DNA of 64,000 nucleotides, taken from assembly GCA_038534295.1 (NCBI GenBank), contig JBCAXA010000003.1, positions 124,001 through 188,000 of the forward strand, in the 5' to 3' direction. Each line of letters starts with the position of its first letter. Position 1 is the first letter of the stretch. The DNA is from JBCAXA01 sp038534295. GTDB lineage: Bacteria > Pseudomonadota > Gammaproteobacteria > Steroidobacterales > Woeseiaceae. The notes under the pieces are model-generated. The model searched no databases, was not told the origin of the DNA, and was given only the letters and a program-made list of their open reading frames with translations. Shown in pieces: positions 1-7,515 of the stretch. A program made the translations under genes and the position numbers.

Positions 1-784
1 CGCTTACCGGCACTTCTAACCCGTTCGACAACACCAAAATTCGTCGCCGTCCGCTGCGCGTCACTTTCATGACGGCCTCCTTCGATACCCACCACGAGCG
101 ATGCACTTGCGTGCCGAGCGACGTCGGCATATCCGCAATCGCATCGCGCAAGCGATGGTGAATCATGTAGGCCTTCGCGCTCGTATGCACACGGACGTAA
201 TGCTCTTCCGCCTCCAGCGCCAGGACATCTCCCGCTTTCGCGCCGTCCGCTTTTTTCAAAAACGCGGGCTCTTTGTAGGGCGACGCCACCGGCTCCGGTT
301 TGATCGCCAACGCGCGGGAGTCAATCAGCACCCACAGCAACAGATTGATCGGTACCAGCACCGTCGCAATAGTGAGGTACTCGCTCAAAAAAGCGCCAAT
401 CACGGATTTCGCCAGCAACTCCGAGTCGTCGAAATCGGCCTGCTGCGGAATGTATTGCTCCAGCAGCATTTCGGCGACGGTCATCGGCAAGACCGCCACC
501 AGCATCGTCAGTACGGCCGGCTTCAGCCACGCCAGCTTTTCGAAACGCTCTTGTAACGACTTACGAACCAGCCATTCGGCGGCCAGCAGCGAGACGAGCG
601 CTGCGCCGAGCCGCACAGACCAGAACACGACCGTCTGCTTAAGGGTTGCATCCGCCAACGGGTCGACCAGCTGGCTGAACGCGACGAGCAGCCCGAGCAA
701 GACATAAAGCCGAAGTCGCGGCGCACGTCCCGTGGGCAGTACGGCCGTGAGCAGCCGATTCAAGAAGGATTCGGTCGCGTTCAT
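1..784 (-). CDS. LytTR-domain membrane transcriptional regulator (C-terminus cut by window edge)
   Basis: This frame is open from the ATG at 784 to the left edge, giving 261 residues with the C-terminus missing. The first ~150 residues hold about four hydrophobic segments (for example LRLYVLLGLLVAFSQLV, LTMLVAVLPMTVAEMLL and a third ending INLLLWVLID). A LytTR DNA-binding domain follows, with the signatures ALEAEEHYVRVHT, GTQVHRSWWV and NGLEVPVS. LytTR proteins of this class bind direct-repeat promoter sites. The membrane part replaces the usual receiver domain, so the trigger is probably a membrane signal or small molecule; that is inference. The cut removes only about the last 10-20 residues. 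It is divergent from the MipA gene, which makes that gene a candidate target. Confidence 0.85.
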   Translation of the reverse strand, partial: MNATESFLNRLLTAVLPTGRAPRLRLYVLLGLLVAFSQLVDPLADATLKQTVVFWSVRLGAALVSLLAAEWLVRKSLQERFEKLAWLKPAVLTMLVAVLPMTVAEMLLEQYIPQQADFDDSELLAKSVIGAFLSEYLTIATVLVPINLLLWVLIDSRALAIKPEPVASPYKEPAFLKKADGAKAGDVLALEAEEHYVRVHTSAKAYMIHHRLRDAIADMPTSLGTQVHRSWWVSKEAVMKVTRSGRRRILVLSNGLEVPVS

Positions 785-877
785 GCAGTTTCTGGTGTTG
801 CCCGTGAAAACGTCGCGCGCTCACCGACCGCCCGACGCTAGCTTCGTCCGTGGTTTTTGATTCCCCAGGATTTTGAC

Positions 878-1717
878 ATGGCACGTGTGAAATACGCGGC
901 AATTGCCGGCGCGTTATTGGCGAGTGTGCGACTGAGTGCGGCAGAACCGGCGTGGCCGGATGCGCTGGACATCGATTTCAATTATCGAAACAGCGCGTTT
1001 TCGGGCGATACCCGGCGCTGGGACATTCGGCTGGGGCTCGGCGTCGAGCAGGAGCCGACCTTTCAGGGCTCCGACAAATCGGAGACTGAAGCGGACATCT
1101 TCCTCGTTGCCGCCTACCGCGGTGATTTTGGCAACGTCTTTTTCACCGGCGAGGGCCTCGGCTACAGCCGCCTCGTAACGCCGAGCTTCGGTATCCAGCT
1201 CAATCTCGAGGCCGAGGACACCCGCGAAGTCGAGGACGACAGCCGACTCGAGGGCCTTGGTAATCAGGACGAGGAAACCGAGCTCGAGATCATCGGCCGC
1301 TATTTTGCTGGGCCCTGGCAATTCGGTGGGTCCGTGGCACTGGCGACCGGCGATAAAGGCGTGGTCTGGTTCGTGGGCGGTGGCTACACGGCCAGATTGG
1401 CCAACGATCGGCTGTTCGTGAACATAAGCGCCGATCTCAGCGGCTCGGACGAGACCAATCAACAGACCGACTTCGGAATCACGGCGGAGCAGGCTGCCAA
1501 CAGCACCTTCGGCTACCCCGAATACAGCCCGGGCGGCGGGTTAAAGTCCTACGGACTTGGCATGAATGCGGACTTTCAGTTGACTGATCGGTGGTTTCTG
1601 TACGGCGAACTGGACTACGAGCGCCTGCTCGGCGACGTGGCCGACAGCCCGCTGGTGACGATGGGAGGCTCGGAAACCAATATCGAGGCCGGCATTGGCT
1701 TTTATTACCGGTTTTGA
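878..1717 (+). CDS. MipA/OmpV family outer-membrane protein
   Basis: A secreted beta-barrel of 279 residues. A short signal peptide (AAIAGALLASVRLSAAEP) is followed by alternating beta-strand sequence. Family hallmarks are visible: GLGVEQEPTFQGSDKSE near the N-terminus (the family's YxGSD site), the DDSRLEGLG block, the late LLGDVADSPLV block, and a C-terminal aromatic ending GFYYRF typical of BAM substrates. A TTG 21 bases upstream is in frame, but the ATG at 878 has an AGGA about 9 bases upstream and starts the signal peptide correctly, so it is preferred. MipA in E. coli bridges MltA and PBP1B; most relatives are simply outer-membrane proteins of unknown cargo. It diverges from the LytTR regulator with a ~93-base shared promoter region. 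Confidence 0.85.
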   Translation: MARVKYAAIAGALLASVRLSAAEPAWPDALDIDFNYRNSAFSGDTRRWDIRLGLGVEQEPTFQGSDKSETEADIFLVAAYRGDFGNVFFTGEGLGYSRLVTPSFGIQLNLEAEDTREVEDDSRLEGLGNQDEETELEIIGRYFAGPWQFGGSVALATGDKGVVWFVGGGYTARLANDRLFVNISADLSGSDETNQQTDFGITAEQAANSTFGYPEYSPGGGLKSYGLGMNADFQLTDRWFLYGELDYERLLGDVADSPLVTMGGSETNIEAGIGFYYRF

Positions 1718-1812
1718 TTAAATGGCGCGCCCACGTGGCGGCCTTCCCTGGGCTGGGCCACGAGAGGGCTGGCTACTATATATAAGTAGAAGAGCCAGTC
1801 GCCGGTTTCCGG

Positions 1813-1888
<76 letters not shown>

Positions 1889-2409
1889 TCTTTTAAGGGT
1901 GTTAACCGGTCACACGGTTTCTCTTGCATCCCTTTTCGTGAATATTGCGTAAGTCAGCTGAGGATGAACCGCCTGGTCTTTGAATTCGGGCGTGTATCGG
2001 GGATTGCTCATCTGACGATCTCCGATACTCTCGGAACAGCGTGGAGGTCTCAGTTGGTCGGGGTCAAGTCCACTCTCACTCGGAGTATTTAGGCTGGGAG
2101 GGGTAAGGTCAGAGCCAGTACTGCTGGCGCCCAGTTATCAGTTTCTTGCTCATCATCGGCTCCGTTAGACAAAGTAGGAGCCTGATCGATCATGAATCAG
2201 CGGAAAATGATGTCGTTAACGCACCGCTTACCATTATCTAGCCAAATACCCCATACCAATGCGCGAGGCACAGTTCGCAAATTGATTAGGACCCACTGCA
2301 AGCAATTAAGCGTGATGTCGGAACGATCTACTGGTCACTGTGCAGAGTCATCTTTATCGTTATTCACTACAGGGAAGACAACACCCTCAAGATTACTTCG
2401 GTTCGAAAT
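1889..2409. other. Intergenic stretch without a recognisable gene
   Basis: About 520 bases between tRNA-Phe and the 3' end of the GyrI-like gene. Only short frames occur, none with a plausible protein composition or ribosome site. Apart from the small hairpin after the tRNA, no repeat or strong promoter is evident. The second half is AT-richer than its surroundings. Confidence 0.6.
1904..1919 (+). terminator. Possible weak terminator after tRNA-Phe
   Basis: Arms AACCG and CGGTT (5 bp, loop GTCACA) begin 16 bases after the tRNA and are followed by TCTCTT. The stem is short and the pyrimidine tract impure, so this is a tentative call based on position. Confidence 0.3.
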
Positions 2410-2925
2410 TCACCGGCAGGTCACTGGTATGAGAATTAGTGTCTCGATGTCTTCCTTGGCGACGGTTGTCGGGTCGTTGATGTAATTCTCCATCGTGTGG
2501 TTCGCGAGCTGCACGTCATGGGCCTCCGCCCAGTCGACAATCTCTTTGTACGTATCCCCGACCTTTTGGTAAGGACCACGGTGGATTGTCCGAACGCACT
2601 TCAGCGATTCAATCGCGACAGCTTCAATGTCGCCATCGCCTTCGACCGGTGACGCCACCGTCATGCCGATGCGCATCGGCTGCTTCGACGTCAGCATTTG
2701 CCAAACCATCTTGAGCGGCCCGCAGTGCCGCATGTGCTGCCAGTCGATGTTCATGTATCTAACGTAAGGAGCGCCCGTACGGTTACTGCCCTTTGCAGTG
2801 ATATGCCGATCGATTCGAGGGAAAGCGTCGCCAAGCAATTTGGGAATCTTCCACATCGGCGCATTCTTGTTGATCTCGAGGGCGTGCAGCGGCGGTTGTT
2901 GCTCGATTCGAATGTCGAGGCTCAT
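2410..2925 (-). CDS. GyrI-like / AraC effector-binding-domain protein
   Basis: A stand-alone effector-binding domain of 171 residues with no DNA-binding part. It follows the GyrI/BacT/SOUL-type fold pattern: an N-terminal strand and helix (MSLDIRIEQQPPLHALEI), GMTVASPVEGDGDIEAVAIE in the middle, the ligand-pocket strand TIHRGPYQKVGDTYKEIVDW, and a C-terminal strand ending TLILIPVT. Family members bind hydrophobic cations or small molecules; some protect gyrase or hydrolyse toxins. A strong Shine-Dalgarno (GGGAGGTAAC) lies just before the ATG. It appears monocistronic. The exact ligand cannot be told. Confidence 0.8.
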   Translation of the reverse strand: MSLDIRIEQQPPLHALEINKNAPMWKIPKLLGDAFPRIDRHITAKGSNRTGAPYVRYMNIDWQHMRHCGPLKMVWQMLTSKQPMRIGMTVASPVEGDGDIEAVAIESLKCVRTIHRGPYQKVGDTYKEIVDWAEAHDVQLANHTMENYINDPTTVAKEDIETLILIPVTCR

Positions 2926-3213
2926 GGGTTACCTCCCGGTCCCGAAGCTTTACAAGTCTTATACACTCCTCGCGTGTTCCTGGTCGAATCTCGCCGACCT
3001 GAGATGTTGCTTTTCGACCGCTAGGTCGTGTGCCCATCGCGTCGGCCGCCTAAGCGCTGCTACCGACGATCAGCCGGCAGTGTCGGTTTTCTTGACGCCC
3101 AACGACGCTGAAAGCCGCCAACCGCCGCGCAACCCACCTGTTTACGGCTGTTTCGCTCCGTGGCACAAGTATTGCAGCTTTGTTACGAACAACAAGAAGA
3201 TGGGGCGAAAACA

Positions 3214-3870
3214 ATGAACAGCCGAGCGAAGCTGATCGGTCTTTTCAGTCTGTTCCTTGCGGCAGGTGCGGCTCACGCCACCCCGATAGTCGAAACGGTC
3301 AGTTTCGGCTCGGGCCAATACATGTGTCCCGTCGCAACGGATCCTGCCTGCGACGCGGGCACCGGCGCGGCTAGCAGCGTCTCTTGGACGCACAACACCC
3401 CCGCAGGCTTCACTGTTACCAGCTACATCATCGAGCTCGAACTCTATGATGACTTCGTGCCGTTCGGCAGCGACCCGGCGACCGATGATCGCGGCGAACC
3501 CGAGTTCGGAAGTTTCTTCCAAGAAGGTGTCGAGAGCATTCCGACACTGCCTACGTTCGAGATGCGCAGCCCCTTTGAGATCGACGGCATCGCGACCTCA
3601 CCGCAGATCTTTCAATTCGCAGGCACCGCGGCGGGGCTCGCCATGTTGAACGGCACCGGCATGCTTTCCGTGCGACTCGACGCCATCTTCAATCCCGTCC
3701 CGTTCGCCGGCCAGCAAGGTGTGCACGGTGACGATTTTTTCTTGCTGAACTCGAGACTCATTATTGAAGGGCAAGGACCAACGCCTGTGCCCGAGCCCGG
3801 CACGCTGTTGTTGATAGCCTTGGGTCTGCTGGCAATTGGACTGGTACGCCAGAAGCGCCTTACGCGTTAG
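3214..3870 (+). CDS. PEP-CTERM sorting-domain protein
   Basis: An exported protein of 218 residues. The signal peptide AKLIGLFSLFLAAGAAHA is followed by a beta-rich domain with DDF and DDFF acidic motifs. The C-terminus is a canonical PEP-CTERM tail: PVPEPGTLLLIALGLLAIG, then the basic RQKRLTR. Such tails are cut by exosortase EpsH-type enzymes, and the proteins are often glycosylated or tied to exopolysaccharide. No exosortase is visible in this window, so the processing enzyme must lie elsewhere. The ATG at 3214 begins the signal peptide; the in-frame extension upstream is rejected because it would bury it. A perfect hairpin terminator follows 25 bases after the stop. Confidence 0.85.
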   Translation: MNSRAKLIGLFSLFLAAGAAHATPIVETVSFGSGQYMCPVATDPACDAGTGAASSVSWTHNTPAGFTVTSYIIELELYDDFVPFGSDPATDDRGEPEFGSFFQEGVESIPTLPTFEMRSPFEIDGIATSPQIFQFAGTAAGLAMLNGTGMLSVRLDAIFNPVPFAGQQGVHGDDFFLLNSRLIIEGQGPTPVPEPGTLLLIALGLLAIGLVRQKRLTR

Positions 3871-3895
3871 CCACTCGACGAGTTGATCAATCGAA

Positions 3896-3924
3896 AAGAA
3901 GCCCGCGCATTGCGCGGGCTTCTT
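3896..3924 (+). terminator. Strong hairpin terminator of the PEP-CTERM gene
   Basis: A perfect 13-bp stem (AAGAAGCCCGCGC and GCGCGGGCTTCTT) with a three-base loop ATT, followed by GCATTTTGG. The A-rich 5' flank and T-rich 3' flank would let it work in both directions. Confidence 0.85.
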
Positions 3925-4100
3925 GCATTTTGGTCGATAGAATCCATCTCAACCGAGCGGTCGATGACACCGCAAACGACGGGTCCGTATTACTATCGGG
4001 CCACAGTCGAAGGCCGAACTGCCGTTAACGAAACGGTAACCACGGACGTGGTAGCCGTCGGTGTTCGAGCCAACCGGAACGGATACGATTTCAGGCACTC

Positions 4101-4700
4101 ATGGGTTCAACAGTGTTGACACAGCTCATTCGAATCCCGCGACGTCTTTTCCATGTTGTCGCGCTGTATTTCTTGCTGTCCTTTGGCGTGATGGCAGTTG
4201 CCGATCCGCCCGACGACACCGTCGAGTCGACAACCGATGCCGAATCGACATCTGAGGCAGAGCCTAAGTCTGACGACGAATCGATCGATGAGATTACGGT
4301 CACCGGGCAAGGCTCGGTCACGTCATTTAGAAATCAGATGTTTCGCGCCGAAGACGCGTTCTTTGACCTCTTTAACCAGCTGACTACCGAAGAGGACTTC
4401 GAAATCGTCTGTGAGCGCCGGCGCAGGCATTCATTCACGAGAACGACCGAGCGCTACTGCGAATCTCGCTTCGAGTCGCGTATCGCCTTCGAGCTCACCC
4501 AACGAAACATCAACTTGGGCTCCGTCGAATCGGCGATACCGGTGCCGTTACAAGGCGAATACGAGCGTCAGGTGAAAAAGCGTCGCGACGATCAGCTGAA
4601 AGAAATGGAGCGCGTGTTGCTCGAGAACCCTGAACTGCAGCAAAAGTTGATCGAACTCAACGAAGCCAAGGCCAAGTACGAGGAGGCTAAATCAAAGTAG
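4101..4700 (+). CDS. Secreted protein of unknown function with TonB-box-like motif
   Basis: 199 residues. A basic N-terminus and hydrophobic segment (VVALYFLLSFGVMAVADPP) make a signal peptide. An acidic low-complexity linker rich in D, E, S and T (about residues 36-60) is followed by DEITVTGQG, a sequence like the TonB boxes of TonB-dependent receptors. The conserved-looking core is FRNQMFRAEDAFFDLFNQL, then EDFEIVC and a second Cys in ERYCESRF, possibly a disulfide. The C-terminal ~50 residues are a charged coiled coil (KKRRDDQLKEMERVLLENP). Similar small periplasmic proteins are, to my knowledge, common in gammaproteobacteria but uncharacterised. It is nine bases from the next gene, so probably co-transcribed. 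Confidence 0.75.
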   Translation: MGSTVLTQLIRIPRRLFHVVALYFLLSFGVMAVADPPDDTVESTTDAESTSEAEPKSDDESIDEITVTGQGSVTSFRNQMFRAEDAFFDLFNQLTTEEDFEIVCERRRRHSFTRTTERYCESRFESRIAFELTQRNINLGSVESAIPVPLQGEYERQVKKRRDDQLKEMERVLLENPELQQKLIELNEAKAKYEEAKSK

Positions 4701-4709
4701 CCCTAGCCA

Positions 4710-5465
4710 ATGAGACATCTCAACCGCCGTTCGCTCAGATTCGCAACGCTATTCTTACTACTGGCTGCGTTGCCCGTCCAGGCACAGGATTCAGCGACGT
4801 CGACCGGCACCACCGGTCCAGCGTACACCAGCCCCGACAACGCATCGGTCGTCAAAGGCGCCGCCCAAATTCGATATGCGACGTACATGGGCACATCGAT
4901 GTCGTATACGACGAGCCTGTACTTACTGCTCAAAGACGGCAGCTATTGTCGCAACCTGAACAATGAACCGTCCAACGCCGCGCTCGCAGCGTCCAAAAAG
5001 AGCAACCCAAAAGACTGGGGTCGTTGGCAAATCAACGGCAAGAAACTTGTGTTGACCAAGCCAACCGGCAAGACGTCCAAGTACAGCGACTGGAACATGC
5101 TGAAGCCCAAACCCAAGGACTATCGCCTGGACGGCTACTTCAAGTCGGAGGTGGGCGACACTGGCACCGGCGGTGATATTGCGGCGACAGCGCTAGTGGC
5201 CGCGCGCGGTTATCGTTTTTATCCGGACGGATCGTTTCAGTCGTCGAGTTCGGCCAGTGCCATCGCACACGCACCGGCCGGTGTCGGCACGCGCAGTGCC
5301 CGTGCGCAGTCTGGCGGTAAGTACTTCATCGACGGCTATACCATCGTATTGACATTCGACTCAGGCGAGCAAGTCACGCGCACCTTCGCGTCTTTCGCGA
5401 GCAAACGCAAAGGCTACAAAGACAGCACGATCTTTATCGGCGAGCGTGACTACATCCAACCGTAG
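4710..5465 (+). CDS. Secreted protein of unknown function
   Basis: 251 residues with a clear signal peptide (FATLFLLLAALPVQAQD). I do not recognise the family. The mature part has two similar-looking modules, one around SLYLLLKDGSYCRN and one around GYRFYPDGSFQSSSS. Each has a strand, then x-D-G-S-(Y/F), then a later hydrophobic strand (GKKLVLTKP, GYTIVLTFDSG). This suggests a duplicated beta-sandwich in which the DGS turn is repeated. The C-terminus ends KDSTIFIGERDYIQP. It follows the previous gene by nine bases and shares its export signal, so the two probably act together in the periplasm or at the surface. Confidence 0.7.
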   Translation: MRHLNRRSLRFATLFLLLAALPVQAQDSATSTGTTGPAYTSPDNASVVKGAAQIRYATYMGTSMSYTTSLYLLLKDGSYCRNLNNEPSNAALAASKKSNPKDWGRWQINGKKLVLTKPTGKTSKYSDWNMLKPKPKDYRLDGYFKSEVGDTGTGGDIAATALVAARGYRFYPDGSFQSSSSASAIAHAPAGVGTRSARAQSGGKYFIDGYTIVLTFDSGEQVTRTFASFASKRKGYKDSTIFIGERDYIQP

Positions 5466-5487
5466 ACCCATTCGTTCGACGTACGCT

Positions 5488-5527
5488 GGCCTGGCTCTCA
5501 GCCGATTTAGGGGTTGAGGGCCAGGCC
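5488..5527. terminator. Hairpin between convergent genes
   Basis: A 13-bp stem with one G-T wobble (GGCCTGGCTCTCA and TGAGGGCCAGGCC) and a 14-base loop. It lies between the stop of the secreted protein and the stop of the convergent SDR gene. There is no strong T tract on either side, so it may act as a bidirectional but imperfect terminator. Confidence 0.5.
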
Positions 5528-5552
5528 GAACGTCTTGCCTGAGTCTACTTCT

Positions 5553-6311
5553 CTACGCGACGTTGTTTAACAGTCCACCGTCGACCACCAGTTCTTCGCC
5601 GGTGATGAAGCCGGCGCCACCGCTTAGCAGGAATGCGGTCGCTTGGGCGATGTCTTCACCAGAGCCAAACCGCTTGAGCGGCACGCGGCTCGCGAGCTGG
5701 GCAGCAAAACCGTCGAGTTCTGCCTTGTCCATGCCGGTCTTGCCGTAGATCGGCGTCTGAATTGGTCCAGGTGCAACGGCGTTAACACGGATGCCTTGCT
5801 CCGCAAGCTCTACCGACAGCGACCGAACGATGGATCGAAGCGCGCCCTTGGTGCCGCCATATGCGGCAGCAGCGCCCATGCCCGATTCATGAACCATCGA
5901 CGTGTTGAACACCAGCGAACCACCCTCGTTCAGCAGCGGAATGAGCCTCTGCGCGAGGAAGAACGGACCCTTAACGTTGATAGCAAACAGCTTGTCGAAT
6001 TGATCCTCCGTCCACCCTTCGAGTGGCGCGAACGGTGCGATTCCCGCATTGAGGAAAGCGCCATCAATTTTTCCGTACGTTGCTTGAAGATGCTCGGCTA
6101 ACTTGCCGATCGCGTCGGTATCGCCGGCATCAGAGATCAAGAACTCGACGTTGGCGGGAGCCGATTTTTTTGCGGCTTCCAGCGTTTCCGGCGAACGGCC
6201 GGTCGCGATTACGTTTGCGCCAGCGTTGGCTAGATGCGCGACGGTGGCGGCGCCAATACCGGTCGTACCGCCGGTCACGAGGTAGGTTTTGTTGTCATGT
6301 GCGTTGGTCAT
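5553..6311 (-). CDS. SDR-family NAD(P)-dependent oxidoreductase
   Basis: A classical short-chain dehydrogenase/reductase of 252 residues, the usual length. The cofactor motif TGGTTGIG is at residues 13-20, NAG at 88-90, the structural Asn in AINVKG at 112, and the catalytic Ser138, Tyr151 and Lys155 (YGGTK) are all present. The C-terminal LVVDGG motif is intact. TGRS after the second strand suggests NADPH rather than NADH; that is inference. The substrate is unknown. It diverges from a LysR regulator, and the 100-odd bases between them carry repeated GTGCAA/TTGCAC half-sites, so the regulator very probably controls this gene. Confidence 0.9.
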   Translation of the reverse strand: MTNAHDNKTYLVTGGTTGIGAATVAHLANAGANVIATGRSPETLEAAKKSAPANVEFLISDAGDTDAIGKLAEHLQATYGKIDGAFLNAGIAPFAPLEGWTEDQFDKLFAINVKGPFFLAQRLIPLLNEGGSLVFNTSMVHESGMGAAAAYGGTKGALRSIVRSLSVELAEQGIRVNAVAPGPIQTPIYGKTGMDKAELDGFAAQLASRVPLKRFGSGEDIAQATAFLLSGGAGFITGEELVVDGGLLNNVA

Positions 6312-6372
6312 TTCAGGTTCCTTAGGCAGCTGCGATAGCTGCTGTTCGTTGAAGTTGGGGCCAGTCTAGGCA

Positions 6373-6419
6373 GTGCAAATAAGCGCGTAAATAGCCTATA
6401 TTGCACTTAGTAAGTGCAA
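6373..6419. promoter_or_regulatory. LysR-type operator: nested inverted repeats
   Basis: Three copies of the same half-site. GTGCAAATA at 6373 pairs with TATTGCAC at 6399-6406. The same TTGCAC also forms a perfect 8-bp inverted repeat TTGCACTT-AGT-AAGTGCAA at 6401-6419. T-N11-A-like dyads of this kind are typical LysR-family sites. The position between the divergent SDR and LysR genes fits joint control of both. Confidence 0.75.
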
Positions 6420-6443
6420 AAACGCACAATGTGGGACGAGCCA

Positions 6444-7319
6444 ATGAATTGGGATGACATCCGTTATTTTCTGGCGCTTTGCCGCGAAGGCTCGGTCACT
6501 CAGGCAGGCAAAGTGCTTGGTGTTAACCACACCACCGTTGCGCGGCGTATCGCGGCTTTCGAATCCCGACTAGGCACGCGATTGTTCGATCGCACGCGGA
6601 GCGGACATGCAATGACCCAAGCCGCCGAGAACATGTACGACAAAGCGGTAGAGATGGAGGCTTCTGCTCTCGCTATAGATCGAGAGACCTTCGGCCAGGA
6701 CGCCGAACTCAAAGGCTCGTTGATCGTGACCGTGCCCTATGATTTCGCGAGCCGAATCATTGCGCCTTCGCTAGCGAAATTCTGCCGCGAGTACCCGCAG
6801 ATCGATGCTGAGCTTTTAACGACGACGGGACTCGTCGATTTGACCGCTCGTGAAGCGGACATCGCCGTTCGCATGACCGAAAAACCGGCGGAGTATTTGG
6901 TTGGTCGCAAGCTGTTGCCGTTGCGCCACGGTATCTATGGATCGCCAAAGTACCTTGCATCAATGCCGGAGTGCCCGGATGTCGTTCTGTACCGCAGCGA
7001 ACGGGAGACGCCGGAATGGGTTTGCGATCACTATCCCAACGCCAAAGTCGTTTTGAGGACCGACAACATGACGACGATGCGAGCTGCCGTCGTTGCAGGT
7101 CTCGGCCTCGCACGCATTCCCTGTTTTGAGGGTGATTCCGAACCGGCAATACGCCGGGTCGACCTACCGCTCACCCCATCAACATGGGGGTTGTGGATTC
7201 TCAGCCATGTGGATCTTCGCTCAACGGCGCGCGTGCGGGTTTGTCGAGAATTCTTGGCCGAGGCGATTCAAGGCAACAGTGACCTGATCCTTGGGAATAA
7301 GTCACGCTACTTCAACTGA
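6444..7319 (+). CDS. LysR-family transcriptional regulator
   Basis: 291 residues. The N-terminal winged helix-turn-helix reads DDIRYFLALCREGSVTQAGK, then NHTTVARRIAAFESRLG and LFDRTRSG, all standard LysR features. The effector-binding domain follows (LKGSLIVTVPYDFASRIIAP, then DIAVRMTEKP). Alternative starts exist upstream: GTG at 6414 would lie inside the operator, and ATG at 6429 has no ribosome site. The ATG at 6444 has GGGACGAG just ahead and gives the usual N-terminus, so I chose it. It is of the one-gene-partner type next to the SDR gene, probably autoregulated through the shared operator. Confidence 0.88.
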   Translation: MNWDDIRYFLALCREGSVTQAGKVLGVNHTTVARRIAAFESRLGTRLFDRTRSGHAMTQAAENMYDKAVEMEASALAIDRETFGQDAELKGSLIVTVPYDFASRIIAPSLAKFCREYPQIDAELLTTTGLVDLTAREADIAVRMTEKPAEYLVGRKLLPLRHGIYGSPKYLASMPECPDVVLYRSERETPEWVCDHYPNAKVVLRTDNMTTMRAAVVAGLGLARIPCFEGDSEPAIRRVDLPLTPSTWGLWILSHVDLRSTARVRVCREFLAEAIQGNSDLILGNKSRYFN

Positions 7320-7515
7320 TGGATCATATATTAGCTGTTTCGCCGACATTCGATTTCAACGGTCCATGGCCTGCTATTGGCGCTTACCCGAATCTCGTCG
7401 CAAGTCAAATACGTCGTTCAGAGAGCTAGTGATCCGCATCTTGTACCGTTATTGCTCATCTTGGCCGAAATTGGCTAGTAAAATGACAATCCAATAGTGC
7501 GGTGCAGTCTACGAC

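Noticed and set aside
1773..1789. CTACT-ATATATA-AGTAG inverted repeat before tRNA-Phe
   Set aside because: Arms of only five bases around an AT stretch; more likely simply the tRNA promoter's AT-rich -10 area.
2192..2485. Plus-strand 97-residue frame left of the GyrI-like gene
   Set aside because: Overlaps the real gene antisense, lacks a ribosome site and has non-coding composition.
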